Position numbers and translations under genes: made by a program
The notes under the pieces: model-generated
Database searches by the model: none
Told to the model about the DNA's origin: nothing
Seen by the model: only the letters and a program-made list of their open reading frames with translations
Shown here: one piece after another, positions 36,534-47,115 of the stretch
How the letters are laid out: each line of letters begins with the position of its first letter
Numbering within the stretch: the stretch's first letter is position 1
NCBI GenBank assembly: GCA_947491225.1
Contig: CANLIE010000012.1
Coordinates: 1 to 64,000, forward strand
Direction of reading: 5' to 3'
Source of the DNA: an uncultured Cellulophaga sp.
GTDB taxonomy: Bacteria > Bacteroidota > Bacteroidia > Flavobacteriales > Flavobacteriaceae
DNA: 64,000 nucleotides

Positions 36534-36880
36534 TTTTATAAAATTTGAATTAGTCGATTCCAAATGTCATAAAATAATGTTAATAAACAAATAGTTTTCA
36601 TACTTTTTTTTAGTTAATTTGTTAAAATAGTCCTAATTAACTAGTGTTTTTGCTGTAAATATTTACTAATAAATAGTTAAATAGGTGTCATTATAATATT
36701 AATTCATTTATGATAATAGTTCTTTGGTTTATTACGTTTTTTAATTATTTGTCAATAAAAATTTATGTATTTAGTGGAGAAAATAAAAAAAATAGGCTGA
36801 GTGTTTGAATTATTCTAAAATATTACTACATTTGCCGCCCTTAAAAGAAGGGAAAAAATTTATATACATATAAATATAGT
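36534..36880. other. Divergent spacer between susC and rpsL
   Basis: This 347-base AT-rich region carries the rpsL-side promoter at 36804-36834. No gene is visible. I find no full match to TAnnTTTG in the susC direction. Confidence 0.6.
36804..36834 (+). promoter_or_regulatory. Bacteroidota promoter of the ribosomal cluster
   Basis: TTTG at 36804-36807, 19 bases, then TACATTTG at 36827-36834: an exact match to the Bacteroidota consensus TTTG-N19-TAnnTTTG. Transcription would start near 36841, about 40 bases before the rpsL ATG. The tract AAAAGAAGGGAAAAAA follows, and the leader is otherwise unstructured. Confidence 0.85.
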
Positions 36881-37255
36881 ATGCCAACAATTTCACAATT
36901 AGTACGAAAAGGAAGGGTCTCAATTACTAAGAAGAGTAAATCGGCTGCTTTGGATTCGTGTCCTCAAAGAAGAGGGGTTTGTACACGTGTTTACACAACT
37001 ACACCAAAGAAACCAAACTCTGCAATGCGTAAAGTTGCAAGGGTTAGGTTGACAAATGGAAAAGAAGTAAATGCTTACATCCCAGGTGAGGGTCACAATT
37101 TACAAGAGCACTCGATAGTATTAGTAAGAGGCGGAAGAGTAAAAGATTTACCAGGTGTTAGATATCATATTGTTAGAGGTGCTTTAGATACGGCAGGTGT
37201 TGCTGGAAGAACTCAGCGAAGATCTAAGTATGGAGCAAAACGCCCTAAGAAGTAA
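36881..37255 (+). CDS. rpsL: Ribosomal protein S12
   Basis: 124 residues, the same length as E. coli S12. It forms part of the decoding centre of the small subunit. [19 protein letters not shown] carries the lysine at which streptomycin-resistance changes occur, and it is unmodified here; [13 protein letters not shown] is the second conserved loop. First gene of the str-S10-spc-alpha cluster, read from the promoter at 36804. Confidence 0.98.
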   Translation: MPTISQLVRKGRVSITKKSKSAALDSCPQRRGVCTRVYTTTPKKPNSAMRKVARVRLTNGKEVNAYIPGEGHNLQEHSIVLVRGGRVKDLPGVRYHIVRGALDTAGVAGRTQRRSKYGAKRPKK

Positions 37256-37281
37256 TAACTAATCACTTTTAAAGAGAAGAA

Positions 37282-37758
37282 ATGAGAAAAAAACAGGCAA
37301 AAAAGAGGCCTCTTTTACCGGATCCAAAGTTTAATGATCAATTAGTGACACGTTTTGTTAATATGATGATGTGGGATGGTAAAAAATCTGTGGCTTTTAA
37401 GGTTTTCTATGATGCAATTGCAATTGTGGAAGAAAAAAATACTGATGAGGAGAAGTCGGCTTTAGAATTGTGGAAAGAAGCATTGTCAAATGTTATGCCG
37501 CATGTTGAAGTGCGTAGTAGAAGAGTTGGTGGAGCTACTTTTCAAATTCCAATGCAGATTAGGCCGGATCGTAAAATTTCTACGGCTATGAAGTGGTTGA
37601 TTAGTTATTCTCGTAAGAGAAATGAAAAATCAATGGCTCAGAAATTAGCAGCAGAAGTTTTAGCTGCGGCTAAAGAAGAAGGGGCTGCGGTTAAGAAAAG
37701 AGTTGATACTCACAAGATGGCTGAAGCAAATAAAGCATTCTCACATTTTAGATTTTAA
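37282..37758 (+). CDS. rpsG: Ribosomal protein S7
   Basis: 158 residues, the common short bacterial form. S7 starts assembly of the 30S head by binding the 3' part of 16S rRNA. Conserved parts are [20 protein letters not shown], then [14 protein letters not shown], and the C-terminal [14 protein letters not shown]. It lies 26 bases after rpsL and 6 bases before the fusA ATG. Confidence 0.98.
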   Translation: MRKKQAKKRPLLPDPKFNDQLVTRFVNMMMWDGKKSVAFKVFYDAIAIVEEKNTDEEKSALELWKEALSNVMPHVEVRSRRVGGATFQIPMQIRPDRKISTAMKWLISYSRKRNEKSMAQKLAAEVLAAAKEEGAAVKKRVDTHKMAEANKAFSHFRF

Positions 37759-37764
37759 TTGGTA

Positions 37765-39897
37765 ATGGCAAGAGATTTAAGATATACAAGAAATATTGGT
37801 ATTGCAGCGCATATTGATGCTGGAAAAACAACTACTACAGAGCGTATTTTGTTTTATACGGGTGTTAGTCATAAAATAGGAGAAGTGCATGATGGTGCTG
37901 CTACTATGGATTGGATGGAGCAGGAACAAGAAAGAGGTATTACAATTACTTCTGCTGCAACTACTTGTGAGTGGCAATTTCCAACAGAAAACGGTAAGCC
38001 AACAGAAGATGCAAAAGGATATCATTTTAATATAATTGATACGCCAGGTCACGTAGATTTTACTGTAGAAGTAAACAGATCTTTACGTGTGTTAGATGGT
38101 TTGGTTTTCTTGTTTAGTGCTGTAGATGGTGTAGAGCCTCAGTCTGAGACAAATTGGAGGCTTGCAGATAACTACAAAGTGCCACGTATTGGTTTTGTAA
38201 ATAAGATGGATCGTCAAGGATCTAACTTTTTGATGGTTTGTAATCAGGTAAAAACAATGTTAGGGTCTAATGCAGTTCCTATTGTTTTGCCAATTGGTGA
38301 TGAAGCCGATTTTAGAGGAATTGTTGATCTTGCTAAGAATAGAGCTATAGTTTGGCATGAAGAGGGCTTTGGTGCTACTTTTGATGTTATTGATATTCCT
38401 GAGGAAATGAAGGCAGAAGTGCGTGAATCTAGAGCTGCTTTGATTGAAGCTGTTGCTGAGTATGACGAGAATCTTATGGAGAAATTCTTTGAGGATGAAG
38501 ATTCTATTACAGAAGAAGAAGTACATGCTGCTTTAAGAGCTGCTGTTATGGATAGAGCAATCATTCCTATGATTTGTGGTTCATCATTTAAAAATAAAGG
38601 CGTTCAGTTTTTGTTAGATGCTGTTTGTAGGTATTTACCTTCGCCTATAGATAAAGAAGCTATTGTGGGTACTGACCCAAATACGGGAGAGTCAATAAGT
38701 AGAAAGCCAGATGTTAAAGAGCCTTTTGCTGCTCTAGCGTTTAAAATTGCAACAGATCCTTTTGTTGGTCGTTTGGCATTTTTTAGAACATACTCTGGTC
38801 GTTTAGATGCTGGTTCATATATATTGAATAATCGTTCAGGTAAGAAAGAGCGTATTTCACGTATCTATCAAATGCATTCTAATAAACAAAACGCAATAGA
38901 CTACATTGAAGCAGGAGATATTGGAGCGGCTGTTGGGTTTAAGGATATCAAGACTGGTGATACTATGTCTGATGAAAAACATCCAATTGTACTAGAAAGT
39001 ATGGATTTTCCTGATCCAGTAATTGGTATTGCTGTTGAGCCTAAAACAAAGGTTGATGTGGATAAGTTAGGTATGGCTTTGGCTAAATTAGCTGAAGAAG
39101 ACCCTACATTTCAGGTAAAAACAGATGAGGCCTCAGGACAGACTATTATTTCTGGTATGGGAGAACTTCATTTAGATATTATAGTTGATCGTTTACGCAG
39201 AGAATTTAAAGTTGAAGTAAACCAAGGTGAGCCTCAAGTTGAGTATAAAGAAGCATTGACGAAACTAGCAGAACATAGAGAAACGTATAAAAAGCAATCT
39301 GGTGGTCGTGGTAAGTTTGGTGATATTGTCTTTGAAATGAGTCCTGCGGATGAAGATTTTAAAGGAACTGGACTTCAGTTTGTTGATGAAATAAAAGGTG
39401 GTCGTATTCCTAAGGAATTTATTCCATCTGTTGAAAAAGGATTTACAGCAGCAATGAAATCAGGCCCTTTAGCTGGATTTGAAATGGATACTATGAAAGT
39501 AGTATTGAAAGATGGATCTTTTCACCCAGTGGATTCTGATGCGCTTTCTTTTGAATTAGCTGCAAAAATGGGTTATAAGGCTGCGGGTAAAGCTGCAGGT
39601 GCTGTAATTATGGAGCCAATTATGAAATTGGAAGTTATAACACCTGAAGAGAATATGGGTGATATAGTTGGTGATTTAAATAGAAGGCGTGGTACTATTA
39701 GTGATATGAGTGATAGGGCTGGTGCTAAAGTGGTAAAAGGTACTGTTCCACTTTCTGAGATGTTCGGATATGTTACTTCATTAAGAACATTGTCTTCAGG
39801 TAGAGCAACCTCTACAATGGAATTCTCTCACTATGCAGAGACTCCATCAAATATTTCAGAAGAAGTTATTAAAGCAGCAAAAGGTGTAACCGCTTAA
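37765..39897 (+). CDS. fusA: Elongation factor G
   Basis: 710 residues, a full-length translational GTPase that drives movement of tRNAs and mRNA through the ribosome. I choose ATG 37765 ([20 protein letters not shown]) over the TTG two codons earlier. The G motifs are [12 protein letters not shown] (G1), [11 protein letters not shown] (switch I), DTPGHVDFT (G3), NKMDR (G4) and GSSFKNKG (G5). Domain IV (QVEYKEAL, ...) and domain V are complete. Only one copy is in this window. It follows rpsG with 6 bases and precedes rpsJ with 10. Confidence 0.98.
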   Translation: MARDLRYTRNIGIAAHIDAGKTTTTERILFYTGVSHKIGEVHDGAATMDWMEQEQERGITITSAATTCEWQFPTENGKPTEDAKGYHFNIIDTPGHVDFTVEVNRSLRVLDGLVFLFSAVDGVEPQSETNWRLADNYKVPRIGFVNKMDRQGSNFLMVCNQVKTMLGSNAVPIVLPIGDEADFRGIVDLAKNRAIVWHEEGFGATFDVIDIPEEMKAEVRESRAALIEAVAEYDENLMEKFFEDEDSITEEEVHAALRAAVMDRAIIPMICGSSFKNKGVQFLLDAVCRYLPSPIDKEAIVGTDPNTGESISRKPDVKEPFAALAFKIATDPFVGRLAFFRTYSGRLDAGSYILNNRSGKKERISRIYQMHSNKQNAIDYIEAGDIGAAVGFKDIKTGDTMSDEKHPIVLESMDFPDPVIGIAVEPKTKVDVDKLGMALAKLAEEDPTFQVKTDEASGQTIISGMGELHLDIIVDRLRREFKVEVNQGEPQVEYKEALTKLAEHRETYKKQSGGRGKFGDIVFEMSPADEDFKGTGLQFVDEIKGGRIPKEFIPSVEKGFTAAMKSGPLAGFEMDTMKVVLKDGSFHPVDSDALSFELAAKMGYKAAGKAAGAVIMEPIMKLEVITPEENMGDIVGDLNRRRGTISDMSDRAGAKVVKGTVPLSEMFGYVTSLRTLSSGRATSTMEFSHYAETPSNISEEVIKAAKGVTA

Positions 39898-39907
39898 ATT
39901 TACTAAA

Positions 39908-40213
39908 ATGAGTCAAAAAATTAGAATAAAATTAAAATCTTACGATCATAACTTAGTAGATAAATCTGCTGAGAAAATCGTAAAGACAGTTAAGACTACT
40001 GGAGCGGTTATTACAGGACCTATTCCATTGCCTACTCACAAGAAAATATTTACAGTTTTGCGTTCACCGCATGTAAATAAAAAATCTAGAGAGCAATTTC
40101 AGTTAAGTTCTTACAAAAGATTATTAGATATTTACAGTTCTTCTTCAAAAACAATTGATGCTCTAATGAAATTAGAGTTGCCAAGTGGAGTAGAAGTGGA
40201 AATAAAAGTCTAA
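39908..40213 (+). CDS. rpsJ: Ribosomal protein S10
   Basis: 101 residues, close to the E. coli length. S10 sits in the head of the 30S subunit and in many bacteria also binds NusB in antitermination. Key parts are [20 protein letters not shown], then [20 protein letters not shown], and the long loop [12 protein letters not shown]. It is the last gene before a 163-base leader, unlike the usual tight spacing to rplC. Confidence 0.98.
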   Translation: MSQKIRIKLKSYDHNLVDKSAEKIVKTVKTTGAVITGPIPLPTHKKIFTVLRSPHVNKKSREQFQLSSYKRLLDIYSSSSKTIDALMKLELPSGVEVEIKV

Positions 40214-40376
40214 CTTCTTTAATAAGTCTACCTTTTTGTAAAGGTAGGTGACATGTCCAGAGCGTTTCGCGAAGGAAAAACGGAAAAAAATAAATTCAGG
40301 GTTGAATTATTTTTGACCCTGTTTTTTTGTCAAAAAGTGAACTAATAAAAAGTAATTAATAATTAATAAATATAAT
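40214..40376 (+). promoter_or_regulatory. Structured leader between rpsJ and rplC, likely attenuator
   Basis: This is the longest gap within the cluster. It contains two hairpins: CTACCTTT/AAAGGTAG (40228-40235 and 40240-40247, loop TTGT), and CAGGGT/ACCCTG (40297-40302 and 40316-40321) followed by seven T, a terminator shape. A terminator inside an essential operon suggests attenuation, or partial termination with a new start. In E. coli, L4 controls the S10 operon from a leader, but one placed upstream of rpsJ. That a protein such as L4 acts here is inference. Confidence 0.6.
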
Positions 40377-40994
40377 ATGTCTGGGTTAATTGGAAGAAAG
40401 ATTGGCATGACCAGCATCTTTGATGAGAATGGAAAGAATATTCCATGTACTGTTATAGAAGCTGGACCATGTGTTGTTACCCAAGTCAGAACCGAAGAGG
40501 TTGACGGGTATAGTGCCCTTCAGCTTGGTTTCGATGACAAGGCTGAAAAACGTGCTAATAAGGCTCAAACGGGTCATTTTAAAAAAGCAGGTACTTCTCC
40601 TAAAAAGAAAGTCGTTGAGTTCCAGGATTTTGAAGGTGAATACAAATTAGGTGATACACTAAATGTAGAGCAATTTGTAGAAGGTGAATTTGTAGATGTA
40701 ATAGGTACATCTAAAGGTAAAGGTTTCCAAGGTGTTGTAAAAAGACATGGCTTTGGAGGTGTTGGTCAGGCTACGCATGGTCAGCACAATAGATTAAGAG
40801 CTCCGGGTTCAATTGGTGCTGCTTCTTATCCTGCAAGAGTATTTAAAGGTATGAAGATGGCTGGTAGAATGGGTGGTGATAGAGTCACTGTTCAAAATCT
40901 AAGAGTATATAAAGTAGTTCCAGAAAAAAACCTTCTAGTAGTAAAAGGTTGTATTCCTGGTCATAAAAACGCTTACGTAACTATTCAGAAGTAA
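40377..40994 (+). CDS. rplC: Ribosomal protein L3
   Basis: 205 residues, close to the E. coli length. L3 starts 50S assembly and reaches the peptidyl-transferase centre through the loop [20 protein letters not shown], which carries the glutamine that is N-methylated in E. coli. First gene after the structured leader; its TAA overlaps the rplD ATG by one base. Confidence 0.98.
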   Translation: MSGLIGRKIGMTSIFDENGKNIPCTVIEAGPCVVTQVRTEEVDGYSALQLGFDDKAEKRANKAQTGHFKKAGTSPKKKVVEFQDFEGEYKLGDTLNVEQFVEGEFVDVIGTSKGKGFQGVVKRHGFGGVGQATHGQHNRLRAPGSIGAASYPARVFKGMKMAGRMGGDRVTVQNLRVYKVVPEKNLLVVKGCIPGHKNAYVTIQK

Positions 40995-41623
40995 TGAAGG
41001 TAGCAGTTATAGATAGTAAAGGAAAAGAAACAGGAAGAAAGGTAGACCTTTCTGACTCAGTTTTCGCAATAGAGCCTAATAACCATGCTGTTTACTTAGA
41101 TGTAAAACAGTATTTGGCACACCAGAGGCAAGGAAACCATAAATCAAAGGAAAGAGCTGAGATTGCTGGTAGTACAAGAAAGATTAAGAAGCAAAAAGGA
41201 ACAGGTACTGCTCGTGCAGGTAGTATTAAATCTCCAGTTTTTAGAGGTGGAGGTCGTATTTTTGGTCCTCGTCCTAAGGATTACAAGCAGAAACTGAACA
41301 AAAACGTTAAGCGTTTAGCTAGAAAATCTGCTTTTAGTATTAAGCAAAATGAGAAAGCAATTTTAGTAGTTGAAGACTTTAATTTTGATGCTCCAAAAAC
41401 AAAAGAATTTAAAGCAGTTTTGAAGTCTTTAGGTATCGAAAATAAAAAATCTCTATTTGTGTTGGGTGATTCAAATAATAATGTATATTTGTCATCTCGC
41501 AATTTAAAGCGTTCCGAAGTTGTAATTAACTCAGAATTAAGCACTTATAAAATACTCAATGCTTCTAGTGTAGTATTATTTGAAGGCGCAGTAGATGGAA
41601 TTGTATCGAACTTAAACAAATAG
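40994..41623 (+). CDS. rplD: Ribosomal protein L4
   Basis: 209 residues. L4 binds 23S rRNA near the exit tunnel, and the long internal loop (KKQKGTGTARAGSIKSPVFR, GGGRIFGPRPKDYKQKLNK) reaches the tunnel constriction where macrolide-resistance changes arise. In several bacteria L4 also represses its own operon; the leader at 40214 is the obvious place to look. The start overlaps the rplC stop by one base. Confidence 0.98.
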   Translation: MKVAVIDSKGKETGRKVDLSDSVFAIEPNNHAVYLDVKQYLAHQRQGNHKSKERAEIAGSTRKIKKQKGTGTARAGSIKSPVFRGGGRIFGPRPKDYKQKLNKNVKRLARKSAFSIKQNEKAILVVEDFNFDAPKTKEFKAVLKSLGIENKKSLFVLGDSNNNVYLSSRNLKRSEVVINSELSTYKILNASSVVLFEGAVDGIVSNLNK

Positions 41624-41630
41624 AAAAGCA

Positions 41631-41921
41631 ATGAGTGTATTAATAAAGCCAATAATTACTGAAAAAATGACCGCAGACAGCGAGTTGTACAATCGTTATG
41701 GTTTCATTGTGGATCAAAATGCCAATAAAATACAAATTAAGACAGCTGTAGAGCAGGCTTATGGAGTATCGGTAAAAAATATTCGAACAATGATTTACGG
41801 ACCAAAGCGTAAAACACGTCACACCAAGACAGGTGTACAGCACGGAAAAACAAATAGCTATAAAAAAGCTATTATTGATGTGGTGGAAGGAGATGTAATT
41901 GATTTTTATAACAATTTGTAA
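41631..41921 (+). CDS. rplW: Ribosomal protein L23
   Basis: 96 residues. L23 lies at the tunnel exit and is the docking point for trigger factor and SRP. Conserved start: SVLIKPIITEKMTADSELYN; the loop region is KTAVEQAYGVSVKNIRTMIY and KRKTRHTKTG. It starts 7 bases after rplD. Confidence 0.97.
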   Translation: MSVLIKPIITEKMTADSELYNRYGFIVDQNANKIQIKTAVEQAYGVSVKNIRTMIYGPKRKTRHTKTGVQHGKTNSYKKAIIDVVEGDVIDFYNNL

Positions 41922-41930
41922 AGACAAAAA

Positions 41931-42755
41931 ATGTCAGTTAGAAAATTAAAACCAATCACTCCAGGACAGCGATTTAGAGTAGTAAACGGATTTGACGCGA
42001 TTACTACTGATAAGCCGGAGAAAAGTTTACTTGCTCCGTTAAAAAAGTCTGGAGGTAGAAACAGTCAAGGGAAAATGACAATACGCCAAAAAGGTGGAGG
42101 TCATAAGAGAAGGTATCGTGTAATAGATTTTAAACGGGACAAGCAAGGAATTGTTGCAACTGTAAAATCTATTCAGTATGATCCTAACAGAACAGCTTTT
42201 ATTGCATTAGTGGAATATGCTGATGCTGAAAAAAGATATATTGTTGCTCAAAATGGATTGCAAGTGAATCAGAAAATTTCTTCAGGAGCTTCTGCTTCTC
42301 CAGAAGTTGGAAATGCACTTCCATTAAGTGATATTCCTTTAGGTACAATTATTTCTTGTATAGAACTGCGTCCAGGACAAGGAGCTGTTATGGCAAGAAG
42401 TGCAGGTACTTTTGCACAGTTAATGGCAAAGGATGGTAAATTTGTAACTGTTAAATTGCCTTCAGGTGAGACTAGATTGGTTTTAGCTGGGTGTATGGCA
42501 ACAATAGGAGCAGTATCAAATTCTGATCACCAATTATTAGTATCTGGTAAAGCAGGTAGAAGTAGATGGTTAGGTAGAAGACCAAGAACAAGACCAGTTG
42601 CAATGAACCCTGTAGATCACCCAATGGGAGGTGGTGAAGGAAGAGCTTCTGGAGGTCATCCAAGATCAAGAAACGGTATTCCTGCTAAAGGATTTAGAAC
42701 GCGTTCTAAAACTAAGGATACAAATAGATATATATTAGAACGTAGAAAGAAATAA
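41931..42755 (+). CDS. rplB: Ribosomal protein L2
   Basis: 274 residues, close to the E. coli length. L2 helps subunit joining and shapes the peptidyl-transferase centre. The C-terminal motif reads [19 protein letters not shown]: the functionally important His of V-D-H is kept, while the second His of the usual DHPHGG is Met here. The tail is rich in Arg and Lys ([19 protein letters not shown]). Confidence 0.98.
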   Translation: MSVRKLKPITPGQRFRVVNGFDAITTDKPEKSLLAPLKKSGGRNSQGKMTIRQKGGGHKRRYRVIDFKRDKQGIVATVKSIQYDPNRTAFIALVEYADAEKRYIVAQNGLQVNQKISSGASASPEVGNALPLSDIPLGTIISCIELRPGQGAVMARSAGTFAQLMAKDGKFVTVKLPSGETRLVLAGCMATIGAVSNSDHQLLVSGKAGRSRWLGRRPRTRPVAMNPVDHPMGGGEGRASGGHPRSRNGIPAKGFRTRSKTKDTNRYILERRKK

Positions 42756-42767
42756 AATTAGAAAAAA

Positions 42768-43046
42768 ATGGCACGTTCACTAAAGAAAGGACCTTACGTT
42801 CATTATAGTTTAGAGAAAAAAGTTCAGCAAAATGTTGAATCGGGTAAGAAGGCAGTTATTAAGACTTGGTCTAGGGCTTCTATGATTACTCCTGATTTTG
42901 TTGGGCAGACTATAGCAGTACACAACGGTAGACAATTTGTTCCTGTATATGTAACAGAGAATATGGTAGGGCATAAATTAGGAGAATTTTCACCAACAAG
43001 ATCTTATAGAGGTCATGCGGGTGCGAAGAACAAAGGAAAAAAGTAA
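42768..43046 (+). CDS. rpsS: Ribosomal protein S19
   Basis: 92 residues, exactly the usual length. S19 forms a complex with S13 in the 30S head that touches A- and P-site tRNA. Conserved: [19 protein letters not shown], then [20 protein letters not shown] and [17 protein letters not shown]. Confidence 0.98.
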   Translation: MARSLKKGPYVHYSLEKKVQQNVESGKKAVIKTWSRASMITPDFVGQTIAVHNGRQFVPVYVTENMVGHKLGEFSPTRSYRGHAGAKNKGKK

Positions 43047-43049
43047 GCT

Positions 43050-43457
43050 ATGGGAGTTCGTAAAAAACAGATGGCCGAAAGAATTAAGGCTGAAAAAAGG
43101 AAGATTGCTTTTGCAAAGTTGAATAACTGTCCAACTTCGCCTAGGAAAATGCGTCTTGTTGCAGATTTAATTAGAGGGGTACAAGTAGAGAAAGCTTTGG
43201 CTATATTAAAATTTAGTCAAAAGGAGGCTTCTAGAAGAGTAGAAAAGTTATTACTTTCTGCAATTGCTAACTGGCAATCTAAAAATGAAGAAGCTGATAT
43301 AGAAGAGGCAGATCTTATTGTTAAAGAAATAAGAGTAGACAGTGGTGCTATGTTGAAAAGACTTAGACCAGCGCCTCAAGGAAGAGCACATAGAATTAGA
43401 AAACGTTCTAACCACGTAACATTAGTGTTAGAATCTAACAATAACACTCAAAGCTAA
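43050..43457 (+). CDS. rplV: Ribosomal protein L22
   Basis: 135 residues, about 25 longer than E. coli L22 because of a basic N-terminal extension ([20 protein letters not shown]). The core begins [20 protein letters not shown]. The tunnel-lining hairpin includes [20 protein letters not shown], a known macrolide site. It lies 3 bases after rpsS. Confidence 0.97.
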   Translation: MGVRKKQMAERIKAEKRKIAFAKLNNCPTSPRKMRLVADLIRGVQVEKALAILKFSQKEASRRVEKLLLSAIANWQSKNEEADIEEADLIVKEIRVDSGAMLKRLRPAPQGRAHRIRKRSNHVTLVLESNNNTQS

Positions 43458-43466
43458 GACATTACT

Positions 43467-44183
43467 ATGGGACAAAAAACAAATCCAATCGGGAATCGTC
43501 TAGGTATTATTAGAGGATGGGAATCTAACTGGTACGGTGGAAATGATTATGGAGATAAATTAGCAGAGGATGATAAGATACGTAAGTATGTTCATGCTCG
43601 TTTAGCAAAAGCTAGTGTTTCTAGAATTATAATAGAGCGTACTTTAAAGCTTGTAACTGTAACTATAACAACAGCAAGGCCTGGTATTATTATAGGTAAA
43701 GGAGGGCAAGAAGTTGATAAGCTAAAAGAGGAATTAAAGAAGATTACCAATAAAGAGGTTCAAATCAATATTTTTGAGATTAAAAGACCAGAAGTTGATG
43801 CTAATCTAGTTGCAGCGAGTGTAGCTCGTCAAATTGAAAATAGAATTTCTTATAGAAGAGCTATTAAGATGGCAATTGCGGCTGCAATGAGAATGAATGC
43901 AGAAGGAATAAAAATTCAGATATCTGGAAGATTGAATGGAGCGGAGATGGCTCGTTCAGAATCTTATAAAGATGGAAGAATTCCTTTATCTACTTTTAGA
44001 GCAGATATTGATTATGCATTAAATGAAGCGCATACTACTTATGGAAGATTAGGTATTAAAGTATGGATAATGAAGGGCGAAGTTTATGGTAAAAGAGAAT
44101 TGTCTCCATTGGTAGGTATGTCTAAGGGGCAAACTAAAGGTGGTAGAAATGAAGGGCCAAAGAAACAACGTCGTAGAAAGTAA
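43467..44183 (+). CDS. rpsC: Ribosomal protein S3
   Basis: 238 residues. S3 guards the mRNA entry tunnel and has helicase activity with S4 and S5. The N-terminal KH domain has the GXXG loop as [12 protein letters not shown]; the C-terminal domain contains [20 protein letters not shown]. Starts [20 protein letters not shown], standard for the family, and ends with a basic tail (KKQRRRK). Confidence 0.98.
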   Translation: MGQKTNPIGNRLGIIRGWESNWYGGNDYGDKLAEDDKIRKYVHARLAKASVSRIIIERTLKLVTVTITTARPGIIIGKGGQEVDKLKEELKKITNKEVQINIFEIKRPEVDANLVAASVARQIENRISYRRAIKMAIAAAMRMNAEGIKIQISGRLNGAEMARSESYKDGRIPLSTFRADIDYALNEAHTTYGRLGIKVWIMKGEVYGKRELSPLVGMSKGQTKGGRNEGPKKQRRRK

Positions 44184-44203
44184 TTTTTTAAAGAAATAGA
44201 GAA

Positions 44204-44623
44204 ATGTTACAACCAAAAAGAACCAAATTTCGTAAAGCGCAAAAGGGTCGTATGAAAGGACTTTCGCAAAGAGGGCATCAGCTTTCTAACGGAATGTTCG
44301 GTATAAAATCTTTAGATTCTAAGTTTATTACTTCACGTCAAATAGAAGCAGCTCGTATAGCCGCTACTAGATATATGAAGAGAGAAGGGCAGTTGTGGAT
44401 TAAGATATTTCCAGACAAACCTATTACAAAAAAGCCATTAGAAGTACGTATGGGTAAAGGTAAAGGTGCGCCAGAATATTTTGTTGCAGTTGTTAAACCT
44501 GGTAGAATTATGTTTGAGGTTGCTGGTGTTCCTTTGGACATAGCAAAAGAGGCTTTGCGTCTTGCTGCTCAAAAATTACCAGTAAAAACTAAATTCATTG
44601 TTGCTAGAGATTACTCTGCTTAA
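44204..44623 (+). CDS. rplP: Ribosomal protein L16
   Basis: 139 residues. L16 is needed late in 50S assembly and contacts A-site tRNA. Starts [20 protein letters not shown]; the conserved region [20 protein letters not shown] contains the Arg hydroxylated in some bacteria. It lies 20 bases after rpsC. Confidence 0.98.
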   Translation: MLQPKRTKFRKAQKGRMKGLSQRGHQLSNGMFGIKSLDSKFITSRQIEAARIAATRYMKREGQLWIKIFPDKPITKKPLEVRMGKGKGAPEYFVAVVKPGRIMFEVAGVPLDIAKEALRLAAQKLPVKTKFIVARDYSA

Positions 44624-44642
44624 TTTATAATTTAAAGGAATC

Positions 44643-44834
44643 ATGAAACAATCAGAAGTAAAAGAGTTATCAGTTGAAGATTTAAAAGATAAATTAGCTG
44701 AGTATAAAAAACAATATGGGGATATAAAATTAGCCCATTCTGTTACACCATTAGAGAATCCACTTCAAATCAGAAAGACTAGAAGAACGGTGGCTAGATT
44801 AGCGACAGAATTAACTAAAAGGGATAACCAATAA
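44643..44834 (+). CDS. rpmC: Ribosomal protein L29
   Basis: 63 residues, the E. coli length, all helical. L29 is beside L23 at the tunnel exit. Starts [20 protein letters not shown]; the end [20 protein letters not shown] is typical. Confidence 0.95.
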   Translation: MKQSEVKELSVEDLKDKLAEYKKQYGDIKLAHSVTPLENPLQIRKTRRTVARLATELTKRDNQ

Positions 44835-44847
44835 TTGGTTCTGCTTT

Positions 44848-45105
44848 ATGGAAAAAAGAAATTTAAGAAAAGAAAGAGTAGGAGTTGTTACTAGTAACAA
44901 AATGGAGAAATCAATAGTGGTTTCAGAAGTTAAACGTGTTAAGCATCCTATGTACGGTAAGTTCGTGTTGAAAACAAAGAAATATGTTGCGCACGACGAA
45001 ACAAACGATTGCAATATTGGTGATACAGTAAAAATAATGGAGACTCGTCCATTGAGTAGAACTAAGTGTTGGAGATTGGTAGAAATTTTAGAAAGAGCTA
45101 AATAA
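44848..45105 (+). CDS. rpsQ: Ribosomal protein S17
   Basis: 85 residues, OB-fold primary binder of 16S rRNA in the 30S body. Starts [20 protein letters not shown]; conserved [10 protein letters not shown] and [19 protein letters not shown]. Its TAA and the rplN ATG are one base apart. Confidence 0.97.
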   Translation: MEKRNLRKERVGVVTSNKMEKSIVVSEVKRVKHPMYGKFVLKTKKYVAHDETNDCNIGDTVKIMETRPLSRTKCWRLVEILERAK

Positions 45106-45106
45106 T

Positions 45107-45475
45107 ATGTTACAGCAAGAATCTAGACTAAAAGTGGCAGACAATACAGGAGCAAAAGAAGTTTTGACTATACGTGTATTGGGCGGTACCAAAAGAAGAT
45201 ATGCATCTGTAGGTGATAAAATAGTAGTGTCTGTTAAAGATGCTGCTCCTAATGGAGGTATAAAAAAAGGAGCTGTTTCTACTGCAGTGGTGGTAAGAAC
45301 AAAAAAAGAAGTAAGAAGACAAGATGGATCTTACATTCGTTTTGACGATAATGCGTGTGTATTATTGAACCCAACTGGGGAAATGAGAGGAACTCGTGTT
45401 TTTGGACCTGTTGCAAGAGAGCTTCGTGATAAACAATTCATGAAGATTGTATCATTAGCCCCTGAGGTACTTTAA
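45107..45475 (+). CDS. rplN: Ribosomal protein L14
   Basis: 122 residues. L14 forms an intersubunit bridge and is the target of the silencing factor RsfS. Starts [20 protein letters not shown]; ends [12 protein letters not shown], as usual. The internal [19 protein letters not shown] is conserved. Confidence 0.98.
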   Translation: MLQQESRLKVADNTGAKEVLTIRVLGGTKRRYASVGDKIVVSVKDAAPNGGIKKGAVSTAVVVRTKKEVRRQDGSYIRFDDNACVLLNPTGEMRGTRVFGPVARELRDKQFMKIVSLAPEVL

Positions 45476-45489
45476 TATTCAGAAAAAAA

Positions 45490-45804
45490 ATGATGAAGTT
45501 AAAAATAAAAACAGGAGATACAGTAAGAATCATAGCTGGAGACCACAAAGGTACAGAAGGTAAGGTTGTTAGTGTAGATCGTAAAAAAAATAAGGCAATA
45601 GTTGAAGGTGCTAATATGGTATCTAAACATGAGAAGCCTAGTGCAAACAATCCTCAAGGGGGGATTGTTAAAAAGGAAGCACCATTACATATTTCAAACC
45701 TATCGCTGATAGATCCAAAATCTGGGGAAGCAACTAAAGTTGGTTATGAAATAAGAGATGGGAAGAAAGTGAGATTTTCAAAAAAATCTAATGAAGTAAT
45801 TTAG
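45490..45804 (+). CDS. rplX: Ribosomal protein L24
   Basis: 104 residues with a KOW motif ([20 protein letters not shown]). L24 starts 50S assembly by binding the 5' domain of 23S rRNA. The start has two Met in a row; the second (45493) equals the usual family start. It lies 2 bases before rplE. Confidence 0.97.
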   Translation: MMKLKIKTGDTVRIIAGDHKGTEGKVVSVDRKKNKAIVEGANMVSKHEKPSANNPQGGIVKKEAPLHISNLSLIDPKSGEATKVGYEIRDGKKVRFSKKSNEVI

Positions 45805-45806
45805 TT

Positions 45807-46358
45807 ATGACTTACACTCCAAGATTAAAACAAGAATATAAAGAACGTATTGTAGGGACTCTAACTGAAGAGTTTGAGTATAAAAACGTTATGCAAGTGC
45901 CAAAGCTTACTAAAATAGTATTAAGTAGAGGTGTTGGTGCTGCGGTATCAGATAAAAAACTGATTGATCATGCGGTGGATGAGTTAACACTTATTACCGG
46001 TCAAAAAGCAGTTCCTACAATGTCTAAAAAAGATGTTGCTTCATTTAAGTTGCGAAAAGGAATGCCTATTGGTGTAAAAGTGACTTTACGTGGTGAAAGA
46101 ATGTATGAGTTTTTAGATAGATTAATTACAAGTGCATTGCCAAGGGTTAGGGATTTTCAAGGTATAAAAGCAACAGGTTTTGATGGTCGAGGAAATTATA
46201 ACCTTGGCATAACAGAACAAATTATTTTTCCTGAAATAAACATTGATAAGATTAACAGAATCAATGGTATGGATATTACATTTGTAACCACCGCAGATAC
46301 TGACAAGGAAGCAAAATCATTATTAACAGAACTAGGATTACCTTTTAAAAAGAATTAG
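45807..46358 (+). CDS. rplE: Ribosomal protein L5
   Basis: 183 residues. L5 binds 5S rRNA and contacts P-site tRNA. Conserved: [20 protein letters not shown], then [20 protein letters not shown], and [18 protein letters not shown]. Followed after one base by rpsN. Confidence 0.98.
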   Translation: MTYTPRLKQEYKERIVGTLTEEFEYKNVMQVPKLTKIVLSRGVGAAVSDKKLIDHAVDELTLITGQKAVPTMSKKDVASFKLRKGMPIGVKVTLRGERMYEFLDRLITSALPRVRDFQGIKATGFDGRGNYNLGITEQIIFPEINIDKINRINGMDITFVTTADTDKEAKSLLTELGLPFKKN

Positions 46359-46359
46359 T

Positions 46360-46629
46360 ATGGCTAAAGAATCAATGAAGGCCCGCGAAAGAAAAAGAGC
46401 CAAAACAGTTGCTAAATACGCTGAAAAAAGAAAAGCTTTAAAAGAAGCTGGAGATTATGAGGCATTGCAAAAATTGCCAAAGAATGCTTCACCTGTACGT
46501 ATGCATAATAGATGTAAATTAACAGGAAGACCTAAAGGGTATATGAGAACTTTTGGTATTTCAAGGGTTACTTTCAGAGAGATGGCTAACAATGGTTTAA
46601 TTCCTGGAGTTAAAAAGGCAAGTTGGTAA
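46360..46629 (+). CDS. rpsN: Ribosomal protein S14, zinc-free type
   Basis: 89 residues. The sequence has a single Cys ([20 protein letters not shown]), so the CxxC...CxxC zinc site of the short S14 type is absent. The length and the N-terminal part [20 protein letters not shown] fit the zinc-independent form. S14 is in the 30S head. The 68-base gap to rpsH is longer than most gaps in the cluster. Confidence 0.97.
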   Translation: MAKESMKARERKRAKTVAKYAEKRKALKEAGDYEALQKLPKNASPVRMHNRCKLTGRPKGYMRTFGISRVTFREMANNGLIPGVKKASW

Positions 46630-46697
46630 AAACAATCAGTATAAATTGGTTTCAGGTTTAACAAAAAGTTAAAAACCGTCACCGTAAATTATAATAA

Positions 46698-47096
46698 ATG
46701 GTAACAGATCCTATAGCAGATTATTTAACAAGAATTAGAAATGCCAACAGTGCTGGTCACAGGGTAGTTGAAATTCCTGCTTCTAATCTAAAAACAGAAA
46801 TGACTAAAATATTATTTGATCAAGGATATATTTTAAGTTATAAAGTGATTGAAAATGCAGTACAGGGTACAATAAAAATAGCTTTAAAATACAATAAAGC
46901 AACTAAAGAACCTGTAATTAAAAAAATACAACGAGTAAGTAAGCCAGGTTTGCGTAAGTATGCGAGTTCTGCAGACTTGCCAAGAGTACTTAATGGTTTA
47001 GGTATTGCAATAGTATCTACTTCTCACGGAGTTATGACTAGCAAGCAAGCTAAGTTAGAGAAAGTTGGTGGTGAAGTTTTATGCTACGTTTATTAA
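46698..47096 (+). CDS. rpsH: Ribosomal protein S8
   Basis: 132 residues. S8 binds helix 21 of 16S rRNA; in E. coli it represses the spc operon by binding the rplE region. Starts MVTDPIADYLTRIRNANSAG; ends ATSHGVMTSKQA-like STSHGVMTSKQAKLEKVGGE. Upstream, the 68-base gap contains a small imperfect hairpin (GGTTTAAC/GTTAAAAACC). Confidence 0.98.
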   Translation: MVTDPIADYLTRIRNANSAGHRVVEIPASNLKTEMTKILFDQGYILSYKVIENAVQGTIKIALKYNKATKEPVIKKIQRVSKPGLRKYASSADLPRVLNGLGIAIVSTSHGVMTSKQAKLEKVGGEVLCYVY

Positions 47097-47115
47097 TCTA
47101 TAAAGAATAAGAATA

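Noticed and set aside
36541-36563. Longer start for the SusC gene
   Set aside because: It would put ten polar residues before the signal peptide that begins at 36533.
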